A stretch of 64,000 nt of DNA from the NCBI GenBank assembly GCA_029747015.1, contig JAKOGI010000418.1:62001-126000 (forward strand), in the 5' to 3' direction. The notes under the pieces are model-generated. The model was given only the letters and a program-made list of their open reading frames with translations. It was not told the origin of the DNA and did no database searches. Shown one piece after another: positions 11,341 through 23,548 of this stretch. Position numbers and translations under genes: made by a program. How positions within the stretch are numbered: the stretch's first letter is position 1; the number at the start of each line of letters is the position of its first letter. The stretch is from Carnegiea gigantea. Taxonomy: Eukaryota; Streptophyta; Magnoliopsida; Caryophyllales; Cactaceae.

Positions 11341-11945
11341 TTTCGATCTACGATTTAGCAAATGTATTACGTTTAAAAGACACTTTTTAGCTAAAAAGCG
11401 AAGTCGCCTTGGTGAGTTAGCAATCGTTTTACATTTATAAGAAGTTTGTAAGTTGAAAACGAAGTCGTTTTATGATTTAGCAACCTTATTCCATTTATAT
11501 GTAGCTTCTAAAATGGAACCGAAATCGCTTTACGATTTAGTAAACTCAATATGTCTATACGAAACTTCTAAGTTAAAAATGAAGTCGTTTTACGATTTAG
11601 CAATGTTATTACATTTATACGAAGCATTTAAGTTAGAAACTAAGTCGTTTTATGATTTAGTAAATATTTTACCTTTATAAGAAGCCTTTAAGTTATTTAC
11701 GAAGCTGCTTTACATGTTAACAAATCTCAATTCGTTTATAAGAATCCTGTAAGTTTAAAACTAAGTCGTTTTACAAACTGACAAACGTATTATGTTATTA
11801 AGAAGCTTTTAAGTTGAAAACGAAATCGTTTTACGATTTAGTAAACTAATTACGTTTATATGAAGCTTTTAAGCTAGAAACGAAGTCGTTTTTCGAATTC
11901 GTAAACGTATCACGTTTATAAGAAGCTTTTAAAGTTAAAAAAAGT
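11341..11945 (+). repeat. 60-bp tandem repeat block in LTR A
   Basis: About ten imperfect units of 60 bp built on CGTTTTACGATTTAGCAAAC and a TTTATAAGAAGCTTTTAAG part. Many units contain AAAACG-(4 nt)-CGTTTT, a perfect 6-bp stem. Confidence 0.88.
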
Positions 11946-12131
11946 TACGTTGTTTTACGAGTTAGTACGTTTATAAGAAGTTTTTAAATTAAAAACGAAA
12001 TGAGCTACAAGCATTTAGAAAGATTGTAGTCGTTTTGTTAAAAAGTAAGTTTTCAGCAATAAGCATTTGAAAAAGAGAAATAAAATACGATCTTAAAGGC
12101 TAAGAAAGAGCTGGGCAATTGGCCAGAGAGT

Positions 12132-12404
12132 AGGAATTGGACTCAAGATATGAGTTATCTTGGTGGGAGCTGTTCCTGGAAACTGGACGCCAAGATGGCG
12201 TGAGCTCTTCCCCCTAAAGAAATGTTAGGAACTGGACTCAAAATATGAATTATCTTGGTGTGAGCTGTTCCTGGGAACTAGATTCAAGATATGAATTATC
12301 TTGGTGTGAGCTGTTCCCCAGATAAGTTATAATGTGTGACGCGTAAGATAACCTTGAGGGGGACTGGACTCAGGATATGATTATCTTGGTGTGAGCTGTT
12401 GCCC
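12132..12404 (+). repeat. Stem-loop module block in LTR A
   Basis: Modules of two kinds. Type I (about 45 bp) has outer arms GGAAC/GTTCC and inner arms AAGATA/TATCTT. Type II (about 36 bp) has outer arms GGAAA/TTTCC-like and inner arms ACGCCA/TGGCGT. The last module has AGGATA (12372-12377) facing TATCTT (12382-12387). Confidence 0.85.
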
Positions 12405-13836
12405 CACAGAGGACAATATCGAAGTTTGAGTTTATCTGCTGAGACGCGTTTTGGCCAAAAGTTAAGTACGTATACCCTGGGGATAACGTAGATTAAGAGT
12501 GATGATCTCATTTAAGGGCGGTATTGACCTCCCTAGCCAGCACAATAAAATGTTTTTATGTTATAAGTAAGTTCCTGACAAAAAGGAGAATTGGCTTTTG
12601 CCATTCTAAGCAACTCGGAAAAGAAACGAAGTTCTTTTAAAGTAACACGAGCCTTAAGAGGCCAAGCAAAGCGTTTTTAAGAAAAGAGGAAAGCTTTCTC
12701 ATGTACGTAACCTGTACATATTTTATGAATGTGTTTTGAATAAGGTTTGAATGAAATTCCAAATGAAGTATAGTTACATCTTAGTAATGCATCGTACAGT
12801 CAAGCTTTTCAATGTACATATTCCATGAAAGAATGTTTCTTGCCAAGTCTTTCTTACGAGTTTAGATGTTTTGAGTACTTTTAGAAAGAATTATAAGCTT
12901 TAAAGGAGTTTATGTGGATTATAAACCATTCTTGCTATTTATCGAGAGTCACTATGTTTTTAAAAGTGAGTTTGAAGGGCTTTGTATCCAGTCCTGATTG
13001 CATACTTGTTTATATGCCTGAATGCCTGCTGCTAGGGAAGTTTGGTCATTGAGGGCCTAGAATGGAGTTGAGTGGTTAGAATGATGTTTAAGGAGGCTGA
13101 TCTTTCCTTGGGAACCATGATTTCCTAATATGATAGTGAAGTATGAATGTGTGATATATGGCTATTATTAGTATTATTGCCTACAACTATTTTGGGTTTT
13201 AAGGAGTAGGGAAATTCTCACTGAGCGTGTGGTTGCTCACCCCATTACTCTCCCCCCTTTTTCCCCAGGCTTCTATTGTGACAGGTGGAAGTCAAGCTAC
13301 TTACGCTGAGCTGGAGATTACCCCCGCTTGAAAAAGGGTTATGTGTGTCATATAGAAGTAGGTTCATGTGTTTAACGATGTAATGTAACGTATTCCTAGT
13401 TTGTAAATGTTGTAAACTGTGTTTCTCGCTCATATAATGCATAATGTTTATGAGTCACTCTGTATGACCATGTAAGCCAACCATCTGATTGGTTATATGT
13501 CTTTAGTTGAAATGAGCCATGCTTTGGGATGTAAACCCCAGTACTCTGGCTGTGTAAACCGTTGAGTTATATATTTGGCTTTCTTCTCTATTGATGAACT
13601 TTGTGGTTGGTGTGCTCCAGGCAAGCATCCCGTAGAGCTGTGAACTCCGGTGTGTAGCCGTTGAGCTTGTTCTAGAAGTTTTATACGTTTCCATTCCATG
13701 CAGGGATTTATTGTAAGACTTTTAGCCTGAGAAATGATCAGTTTATTGGCCAAACTCTGTCCGTTTCATCCCAAGAATTAAGTAAGAAGTAAGAAAACAT
13801 AACGCCCCTAACCCTAGGGTTGGGGTGTTACATTGA

Positions 13837-13848
13837 TGGTATCAGAGC
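13837..13848 (+). other. Primer-binding site, INT A
   Basis: TGGTATCAGAGC four bases after LTR A; iMet tRNA type. Confidence 0.88.
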
Positions 13849-15100
13849 AAGGTCCTGCAACTATAGGCTGCGACCTGAGTCTTACATCTCATATAGTTGC
13901 CTAGGAACTTGTTTACGATGACGTGATATATGCTTGCCCTGTATGTAAGTTGAGGGTCTCATCCTTTGATGTGCTGAGGATCATCATCACACAATCGTGC
14001 ATGGACGATGCAAGTTATTGTCTGATGGAGATTTTTGTGAGATTCCTGTAGTCACGATTTGGTTTCATTGTAAGAAGATCAACTGCAGAAGCGGTGAATC
14101 TTATGGGGTAACTTATGAAATTCTAGAGGGATAGAAGAAAAGGATTTGTATACGGTGTTTATTTATATTAAGAAGGATCGCGATAGGGTGGTTTGAGAAG
14201 TGCGTTAGAATTGTTGAAGAAAGAATTATTCACCGTTTTAATAAGTTTAATGAAGATTTGTATGAGAGAGTGAAGACTAAGGATTGGGATAATGGGAAGA
14301 GACCTAAAGGACCTCCTTGTTGATATTAGGTCATATTGAGGATTGGCTTTAAGCCCTTCTACAGTCGTCTCGGATGAGTTCACAAATGACATGTAGGGTG
14401 AAATACCGTGGTGAATGTTGTTTGCCGCCTATGTTCACGTAAGAGAGAGGCACTCGAACGAGGCTAACAATATGTTAGAAAAGTAGAGAGGTCTTTTGGA
14501 GTCTAAAGGTTTTAGATTGAGTACTTGGAATGTAAGTCAAGTGAAAAGAATAAAGAGGCACGGGAGGAAGTTACCATTGATACGATGATACCGAACATTA
14601 AGAAGTTTAAATACTTGGATTGATCTTACAAGGAAACGAAGATATCGATGAAGACATTGGCTTTGCAATATAAGGCTGGAATGACAAAAATGAAGGTATA
14701 CGCTTAGAGTGTTGTGTTATAAGAAGATCCCAGGTTATAGGAGAGATGAGCAGAATTGGATTGATGTGTAGTTATATAAGATTGGATGAGATCAGTAATA
14801 AAGTTTTTAAAGGGAAAGTATGAGTGACACCTAAAGAACATAAGATGAGGGAAGTAAGGCTTAGATGATTGGTCACATCAAGAGAAGGATACAACTGCAC
14901 TTGCAAAGGTGTGAGAGCATTACACTTCTGGTCTGTATGTGAGATAGAGGAAGACTTATTTGAGATCATGGAGTGCCCTGAGCGGTTTAAGGGCACCTAG
15001 CCACCTATCAATTTGAAAAAGAAGGTGAGTTCTGGTGCGGGGGTCAGTGAAACCTAGGATAGGTGAACATGTTTTAACCTAGAAACAGCTGAAAACCTTA

Positions 15101-15540
15101 ATGGACGGTCAATATTACCCTCAAGATGAAACAAGAGTTAAGGAGCAGGAGTTCTTATGCTTGAAGCAAGGAGAAATGAGCGTAATAGAATGGGCGGCGA
15201 TGTTCAATGGGCTGAGCTGAGTTGCTCCAAACCAAGTGGCCACTGAAAAAATGAGAATGGACCAGTTCGAACAGGGATTAAGAGGGGAAAGTGAAACAGA
15301 TAATCGCATCATATACTTATGGTAGTTTCCAAGAAACGCACCAGAAGGCCGTGAAAATAGCTCGCATGATGAGCGAAACCGAGATTGAGAATAGAAAGAA
15401 GGACCAAGTAAAGGAGGAATTTGGCCCTGGAGGATCCAATTCTCAGGGAAACAAAAACTGTAGGAGGTTTAAACATGGGATGAAATAGGACAAGGAAAGC
15501 AAGCCGCCCAATGGAAACAGAGGAAACTTATTAGTAAACT
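15101..15540 (+). pseudogene. Degenerate Ty3 gag fragment in INT A
   Basis: ATG 15101, stop TGA 15218-15220, the same 39-codon length as in INT0. A short lysine-rich frame follows at 15291-15488. Confidence 0.68.
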
Positions 15541-16567
15541 GCATGAGATGTGTATGCAACATTTCATAACCTCTTCCTTAAAAACCATCTACCATATGGA
15601 TCATACTTGTAGCGATTGAGTTATTATAGTGCAAGGGAGAATGGTCCGTGATGATTGGGTTCGAATAGAAATCCAAGGATGGGATGTTATGGTGAAGGCA
15701 GAATGGATAGTTAAGTGTAGAATGAGTTGGATTGTGAAAGAGATGCGGATGAAGTACACCCATTAATTCCTCCGAGTAAGTAATTTTGAGTTCAAAATTC
15801 TTTTAAGGGGGGAGAGTGTAAGGCCCCCGTACCTTGTTTTCTGTCAAGTTGTTGTAACGCCTTTTTACGTTATAAAAATTTATTTTATTTAACGATACGA
15901 GTTAATTAATTATTGACATGCTTATGTGAGCGATGCTTTTACTAAAAAGTATTTTTGCCACTAGTAATAATATTGTTATTATTAGTTTTGAAAGTCCCTC
16001 AACGATTTCTACTAAGCGCTATTAAGGGTTGCTGTCGAGTATTAAATCGATTAAGAACCCGAATACGACTAGGTTGTAAACCTTAGATATAGTTCGATGT
16101 TTATTAAATCGAACCTAACTGTATCTAGGAACAAATAATCGATGAAATGTTATATTATCGATTTGGGATTAGAATTCGGGTTACGAATTGGATTACCGAT
16201 GCCTTATATGAAACAGCTTGGGATAAAAAAATAATAGAGGGAGGGCATTTGAGTCATTACGCGTGACCCCCTTATTCCTTCTCACACTACCACGAGCCCC
16301 CCTTCCATTCACGACATGTCACACGCTCTCTCGGCCTTCTTCTTCTCCTCCTCTGTTCCACCATAGCCATGGCCTCCAAGATCCATTTTCAGAGAATTTT
16401 CGCCACTTCAGTGTGCGAAACCTACCCATCCGGCCTCCCCCACAACATAGTAATCATTTGACGTGAATCTGGGCAAGGTTTCGAATGAACCCGCCACGTT
16501 TACGATGGGTCTGGGAACGCATGCTTCGGTATGGCCATGTAATTTAGCTCCTATTTATTTCAATTTT

Positions 16568-16576
16568 CTATAAATT
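16568..16576 (+). promoter_or_regulatory. TATA box of LARD LTR B
   Basis: CTATAAATT at the position conserved between the LTRs. Confidence 0.55.
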
Positions 16577-18269
16577 GGAGCAAAATTTCACAAGTTCAAA
16601 CACCCAATCGACCTCAAGTTGATAAATGAAATTTTCGTTTGTTTAGGGTTCGAATTTGGTGAAGTTTGGGCATGAATAGGGGACTGACGTGTGTGGTGAG
16701 CAAGAGCCGAAGGATTGGCGTTGTTCGATCACCTAGAACCGAGCCGGCAGCTTCGAACGATCATCAATTCGATGTGAGCGTTTCTTTCCTCCTAAATTAC
16801 TACTAATTTCAACGATCCTAACTAGATTAGTTAGCACATGTTAATTGAGGTTAGAGATCAGTTTGGGTAAACCTAGAATTGAAATTGAGGAAATTATGAA
16901 CGTGATGTTAATTGTGGGTTAATTGGATGTTGAAACTGCTATTAGATTATTTATAGCTAGACAGTTTGGAAGTTCGTTGAATTATTAATAATCAGATGAT
17001 CACCTCAGTGTTGTCGCTTTGTCAGTTTATTAGCCCTGAATCATGTTATGAAGTTTAAAAATGCTAATTGGGCGAATTAAGGCATTAGAGAAGCATATTG
17101 GTTTCTGTTTAGAAGTTATCACTAAATCAGTACAACTGCGGTAATTTCTATATTGGGCTATTGTTGAGAATGTTATGCCCTATATGATGGTTTTATGAAT
17201 TATTAGTTTATTTATGACAATATTAAACCCAGTTAGTAGTTGGAAGGCTTGAGGTGGAACTGTTGAGAAATTTGAGATTCTTGTGATCGGTGTTATATGA
17301 GGAGGGAGTTTGGGTTGTGAATTACTGCAATCGTGTGGATTGCGAGGCCATGTGTGGCTCGTTAAATAGATTCTATCGAGTTGTGTTGTGAAGTGTGTGA
17401 ATGTGCTATGTGGAAACTCCTCTCCCCCTCAATGTGCAATGTGGCCAATTCTTTCTAAAAGTTAATACGTCTTTAAAAAAGAAAAGGGCCATTTAAAAAG
17501 CTTGTTTTTACAATTTCGAATGCTTTTAAGTGCCGACCAATTACTTGTTAGTTGATTAAGATGTTTGTGGCCTAAAAAAGATCCTAAATCATCGAACTAT
17601 TCAGTTAGTGACTCGACTGAATAATCGATAGGTTTGGGAAGTTTAAAAGTGAACTAAAAGCGAGTTCGAAAATTTTTTAAGCCATCGGTTAGTGTATGAC
17701 TTCTCCTTGAGTTTAAAAGAATTTAGACAACTTGAAAAAGAGCATCTTAACGTGCTAATTGTGTGTTTAACTGATTTGTATACTATTTGCTTACTTAAGT
17801 CTCTATGAAATTTCGAGTTAAGCGCTAGTAAAACCGTTACATTTTAAGAAGCATTTACATAGAAAGTTTATGAAGAGATGTTTGCTTCATAAATGAGCCG
17901 AGTGCTTTAAGTTTTTAAATAGTAGCAAGTTTGGGAACGTTTTAAGCCTTTAGTTCATTTATAGACCCTTCTTGAGTTTAAAAGGAATTGAAACGAGCTA
18001 CAGAATGACAACTGAAGTTTTTATTTTGAATCTAATTTAAGTTAGATGCTAACTAATTATTTTGAGTTAAGTTTTGAATAATAATAAGCTTAAAAGCGAT
18101 CGAATGTCTTAATTTGCTTAAGCACCTCTCTTTGAGTTAAAAAGGAATTCTCAAATGAATCTAGCTTGCATTTATTGCTAACTAAGTATTTAAGTCTCAA
18201 ATGGGCTTCGATTCCGAACTTAGTTTGAATTAAACATTAACTAAGAACGTTATGTCTCAAATGAGTTTT

Positions 18270-18865
18270 AATCTACGATTTAGCAAACGTATTACGTTTA
18301 AAAGAAGCTTCTTAGCTAAAAAGCGAAGTCGCCTTGGTGGGTTAGCAATCGTTTTACATTTATAAGAAGTTTTTAAATTGAAAACGAAGCCGTTTTACGG
18401 TTTAGTAACCTTATTACATTTATATGTAGCTTCTAAATTGAAAACGAAATCCTTTTACGATTAAGTAAACTTAATACGTCTATACGAAGCTTTTAAGTTG
18501 AAAACGAAGTTGTTTTACGATTTAGCAATGCTATTGCATTTATACGAAGTATTTAAGTTAGAAACTAAGTCGTTTTACGATTTAGTAAACATTTTACGTT
18601 TATAAGAAGCCTTTAAGTTATTTACGAAGCCGATTTACGTATTAACAAATCTTATTTCATTTATAAGAAGCTTGTAAGTTTAAAACTAAGTCGTTTTACA
18701 AACTAACAAATGTATTACGTTATTAAGAAGCTTTTAAGTTGAAAACGAAATCGTTTTACGATTTGGCAAACTAATTACGTTTTTACGAAGATTTTAGGCT
18801 AGAAACGAAGTTGTTTTACGAATTAGTAAATGTATTACATTTATAAGAAGCTTTTAAAGTTAAAA
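18270..18865 (+). repeat. 60-bp tandem repeat block in LTR B
   Basis: Same unit and copy number class as in LTR A; AAAACG/CGTTTT stems recur (for example near 18380 and 18740). Confidence 0.85.
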
Positions 18866-19056
18866 GTAAAGTTATTTCACGAGTTAGTACGTTTATAAGA
18901 AGTTTTTAAATTAAAAACAAAATGAGCCATAAGCATTTAGAAAGATTATAATTGTTTTGTTAAAAAGTAAGTTTTTAGCAATGTAAACATTCGAAAAAGA
19001 GAAATGAAATACGATCTTAAAGGCTAAGAAAGTGCTAGGCAATTGGCCAGAGGGTA

Positions 19057-19380
19057 GGAACTGGACTTAAGATATGAGTTACCTTGGTGTGAGCTATACC
19101 TGGAAACTGGATGCAAAGATAGCGTGAGCTATTTCCCCCTAAAGAAACGTTAGGAACTGGACTCAAGATATGAGTTATCTTAGTGTCAGCTGTTGCTGGA
19201 AACTGGATGGAAAGATGGCATGAGATCTTTCCCCCAAAAAAAAAATGTTAGGAACTAGACTCAAGATATGAATAATCTTGGTGTGAGCTGTTCCACAGAT
19301 AAGTTATGATGTGTGATGCGTAAGAAAACCTTGAGGGGGACTGGACTCAGGATATGATTATCCTGGTGTGAGCTGTTGCA
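19057..19380 (+). repeat. Stem-loop module block in LTR B
   Basis: Type I and II modules as in LTR A. The last module has AGGATA (19349-19354) facing TATCCT (19359-19364), fully paired. Confidence 0.83.
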
Positions 19381-20807
19381 CCGTAGAGGACAATATCGAA
19401 GTTTGAGTTTATCTGCTGAGATGCATTTTAGCCAAAAGTTAAGTACGTATACCCCAGGGATAACATAGATTAAGAGTGACGATCTCACTTAAGGGCGGTG
19501 TTGACCTCCCTAGCCAACACAATAAGATGTTTTTACGTTATAAGTAAGTTCCTGATAAAAAGGAGATTTGGATTTTACCATTCTAAGCAGTTCAGGAAAG
19601 AAAAGAAGTTCTTTTAAAGTAACACGAGCCTCAAGAGGCCAAGCAAAGCGTTTTTAAGAAAAGAAGAAAGCTTTCTAATGTACGTAACCTATATGATTTT
19701 TATGAATGTGTTCTAACTATGGTTTGAATGAAATTCCAAATGAAGCACAGTTACATCTTACTAATGCGTCGTATATTCAAGCTTTTCAATGTACATATTC
19801 CATGAAAGAATGTTTCTTATCAAGTCTTTCGTACCAGTTTGGATGTTTTGAGTACTTTTAGTAAGAATTATAAGCTTTAAAGGAGTTTATGTGGATTATA
19901 AACCATTCTTGGTATTTATCGAGAGTCACTATATTTTCAAGAGTGAGTTTGAAGGCCTTTGTATCCAGTTGTTGTTGCATACTTGTTTATGTGCCTGAAT
20001 GGCTGCTAGTAGGGAAGTTTGGTCATTGAGAGCCTAGAATGGAGTTGAGTGGTTGAAATGATGTTTAAGGGGGGTGATGTTTCCTGGGGAACTATGATTG
20101 CCTAATAAGATAGTAAATTATGAATACGTGATATGTGGCTATTATTGGTATCATTGCCTGCAACTGTTTTGGGTTTTAAGGAGTGGGGAAATTCCCACTG
20201 AGCATGTGGTTACTCACCCCATTACTCTTCCCCCTTTTCCCCGGGCTTCTGTCATGACAGGTGGAATTCAAGCTACTTACGCTGAGCTGGAGATTACACC
20301 TGCTTGAAAAAGAGTTATGTGTACCATATAGAAGTAAGTTCATGTGTTCAACGATGTAATGTAACGTATTCCTAGTTTGTAAATGTTGTAAACTAAGTTT
20401 CTAGCTCATATAATGCATATTGTTTATGAGTCACTCTGTATGACCATGTAAGCCAACCATCTGATTGGTTATATGTCTTTAGTTAAAATTAGCCGTGCTT
20501 TGGGATGTAAACTCGAGTACTCCGGTTGTGTAAACCATTGAGTTGTATGTTTGATTTTCTTCTCTACTGATGAACTTTATGGTTGGTGTGCTCCAAACGA
20601 GCATCCCGTAGAACTGTGGACTCCGGCGGGTAGCCGTTGAGCTTGTTCAGTTTTATACGTTTCCATTCCATGTGGGGATTTGTTGTCAGGCTTTTAGCCT
20701 AGGAAATGATCAGTTTATAGGCGAAACTCCGTCCGTTTCACCCAGGAATTAAGTAAGAAGTAAGAAAATGTAACGCTCCCGACCCTAGGGCTGGGGTGTT
20801 ACATTGA

Positions 20808-20819
20808 TGGTATCAGAGC
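20808..20819 (+). other. Primer-binding site, INT B
   Basis: TGGTATCAGAGC four bases after LTR B. Confidence 0.88.
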
Positions 20820-22072
20820 AAGGTCCTGCAACCATAGGCCGCGACCTAAGTCTTACATCTCATATAGTTGCCTAGGAAGATGTTTACGATGGCGTGATAT
20901 ATGCTTGCCCTGTATGTAAGTTGAGGGTCTCATCCTTTGATGTGCTGAGGATCATCATCACATAATCGTGCATGGACGATGCAAGTTATTGTCTGTTGGA
21001 GATTTTTGTGAGATTCATGTAGTCATGGTTTGGTTTCATTGCAAGAAGATCAACTACAGAACCGGTGAATCTTATGAGATAACTTATGAAATTCTAGAGG
21101 GATAGAAGAAAAGGATTTGCATACGATGTTCATTTATATTGAGAAGGATCGTGATAGGGTGGTTTGAGAAGTGCGTTGGAATTGTTGAAGAAAGAATTAT
21201 TTACCGTTTTGTTATGTTTAATGAAGATATGTATGAGAGAGTGAAGACTAAGGATTAAGATAATAGGAAGAGACCTAAAGGACCTCCTTGTTGATATTAG
21301 GTCATATTGAGGATTGGCTTTAAGCCCTTTTACAGTCATCTAGGATGAGTTCACAAATGATATGTAGGGTGAAATACCGTGGTAAATGTTGTTTGCCGCC
21401 TATGTTGACGTAAGAGAGAGGCACTTGAAGGAGCCTAACAATATGTTAGAAAAGTAGAGACGTATTTTGGAGCCTAAAGGTTTTAGATTGAGTACTTGGA
21501 ATGTAAGTCAAGTGAAAAGAATAAAGAGGCACCGGAGGAAGTTACCATTGATACGATGATAGCGAAAATTAAGAAGTTTGAATACTTGGATTGATGTTAC
21601 AAGGCAACGAAGATATCGATGAAGACATTGGCTTCTCAATATGAGGCTGGAATGACAAAAATGAAGGTATACGCTTAGAGTGTTGTGTTAAAAGAAGATC
21701 CCAGGTTATAGGAGAGATGAGAAGAATTGGATTGATGTATAGTTATGTAAGATTGGACGAGATCAGTAATAAAGTTTTTAAAGGGAAAGTATGAGTGACA
21801 CCTAAAGAACATAAGATGAGGGGAGTAAGGCTTAGATGATTGGTCACATCAAGAGAAAGGATACAGCTGCACTTACAAAGGTGTGAGAGCATTGCCCTTT
21901 GGGTCTATAAGTGGGATAGAGGAAGACTTATTTGAGATCATGGAGTGCCCTGAGAGGTTTAAGGGCACCTGGCCACCTATCAATTTGAAAAAGAAGCTGA
22001 GTTCTCGTGTGGGGCTTAGTGAAACCTAGGATAGGTGAACATGTGTTGGCCTAGAAACGGCTAAAAACCTTA

Positions 22073-22500
22073 ATGGATGGTCAATATTACCCTCAAGACG
22101 AAAGAAGAGTTAAGGAGCAGGAGTTCTTATGCTTGAAGCAAGAAGAAATGAGCGTAATAGAATGTGCGGCGATGTTCAATGGGCTGAGCTAAGTTGCCCC
22201 AAACCAAGTGGCCACTGAAAAAATGAGAATGGACTAGTTCGAACAGGGATTAAGAGGGGAAAGTGAAACAGGTAATATCATGATATACTTATGGTAGTTT
22301 CCAAGAAATGTACCAAAAGACTGTGAAAATAGCCCACATGATGAGTGAAACCAAGATTGAGAATATAAAGAAGGACCAAGTATAGGAGGAATTTGGCCAT
22401 GGAGAATCCAATTCTCAGGGAAACAAAAACTGTAGGAGGTTTAAACATGGGATGAAATAGGACCAGGAAAGCAAGCCGCCCAATGAAAACAGAGGAAACT
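22073..22500 (+). pseudogene. Degenerate Ty3 gag fragment in INT B
   Basis: ATG 22073, stop TAA 22190-22192. Same codon position as the TGA of the other units; further stops follow. Confidence 0.66.
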
Positions 22501-23539
22501 TATTAGTAAACTGCATGAGATGTGTATGCAACATTTCATAACCTCTTCCTTAAAAACCATCTACCATATGGATCATACTTGTAGCGATTGAGTTATTATA
22601 GTGCAAGGGAGAATGGTCCGTGATGATTGGGTTCGAATAGAAATCCAAGGATGGGATGTTATGGTGAAGGCAGAATGGATAGTTAAGTGTAGAGTGAGTT
22701 GGATTGTGAAAGAGATGCGGATGAAGTACACCCATTAATTCCTCCGAGTAAGTAATTTTGAGTTCAAAATTCTTTTAAGGGGGGAGAGTGTAAGGCCCCC
22801 GTACCTTGTTTTCTGTCAAGTTGTTGTAACGCCTTTTTACGTTATAAAAATTTATTTTATTTAACGATACGAGTTAATTAATTATTGACATGCTTATGTG
22901 AGCGATGCTTTTACTAAAAAGTATTTTTGCCACTAGTAATAATATTGTTATTGTTAGTTTTGAAAGTCCCTCAACGATTTCTACTAAGCGCTATTAAGGG
23001 TTACTGTCGAGTATTAAATCGATTAGAAACCCGAATACGACTAGGTTGTAAACCTTAGATATAGTTCGATGTTTATTAAATCGAACCTAACTGTATCTAG
23101 GAACAAATAATCGATGAAATGTTATATTATCGATTTGGGATTAGAATTCGGGTTACGAATTGGATTACCGATGCCTTATATGAAACAGCTTGGGATAAAA
23201 AAATAATAGAGGGAGGGCATTTGAGTCATCACGCGTGGCCCCTTTATTCCTTCTCACACTACCACGAGCCCCCCTTCCATTCATGACATGTCACATGCTC
23301 TCTCGGCCTTCTTCTTCTCCTCCTCTGTTCCACCATAGCCATGGCCTCCAAGATCCTTTTTCAGAGAATTTTCGCCACTTCAGTGTGCGAAACCTACCCA
23401 TCCGGCCTCCCCCACAACATAGTAATCATTTGACGTGAATCTGGGTAAGGTTTCGAATGAACCCGCCACGTTTACGATGGGTCTGGGAGCGCATGCTTCG
23501 GTACGGCCATGTAATTTAGCTCCTAGTTATTTCAATTTT

Positions 23540-23548
23540 CTATAAATT
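23540..23548 (+). promoter_or_regulatory. TATA box of LARD LTR C
   Basis: CTATAAATT at the position conserved between the LTRs. Confidence 0.55.

Larger units (their letters stand above)
8872..13832 (+). repeat. LARD LTR A
   Basis: 4961 bp, TGTAAGGG...TGTTACA. Order inside: AT-rich start, a TAATAATA/TTATTATTA inverted repeat near 9020, a C-rich segment at 9330-9500, TATA box, AT-rich body, 60-bp repeats, stem-loop block, then the U5-like 3' end. No credible ORF. Confidence 0.92.
13833..15816 (+). repeat. LARD internal region INT A
   Basis: 1984 bp between LTR A and LTR B. PBS TGGTATCAGAGC at 13837-13848; purine tract TTTTAAGGGGGGAGAG just before LTR B. Coding content is limited to the gag remnant. 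Confidence 0.92.
15817..20803 (+). repeat. LARD LTR B
   Basis: 4987 bp, TGTAAGGCC...TGTTACA. By eye almost identical to LTR C except in the 26432-27048 patch. Confidence 0.92.
20804..22788 (+). repeat. LARD internal region INT B
   Basis: 1985 bp, with PBS at 20808-20819 and a purine tract next to LTR C. No intact ORF. Confidence 0.92.

Noticed and set aside
11453..11680. 75-codon plus-strand frame with a 20-residue repeat (also 32344-32571 and 39266-39493)
   Set aside because: The protein periodicity comes from a 60-bp DNA repeat, a multiple of three. The frame is not kept open in LTR B and C, and no start or domain supports it.
11341..11945. 60-bp repeats considered as a CRISPR array
   Set aside because: No distinct repeat-spacer alternation; units are contiguous and diverged, and the setting is a plant LTR.
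15578..15763. Minus-strand 61-codon frames seen in several internal regions (8633, 15578, 22550, 29389)
   Set aside because: They are antisense to the internal region and similar only because the units are copies; their ends differ from unit to unit.
16263..16466. Proline- and serine-rich 67-codon frame shared by LTR B and C (also 23235-23438)
   Set aside because: B and C are near-identical recent duplicates. The frame is disrupted in A, D and E, so there is no sign of selection for protein; a captured host exon could not be shown.
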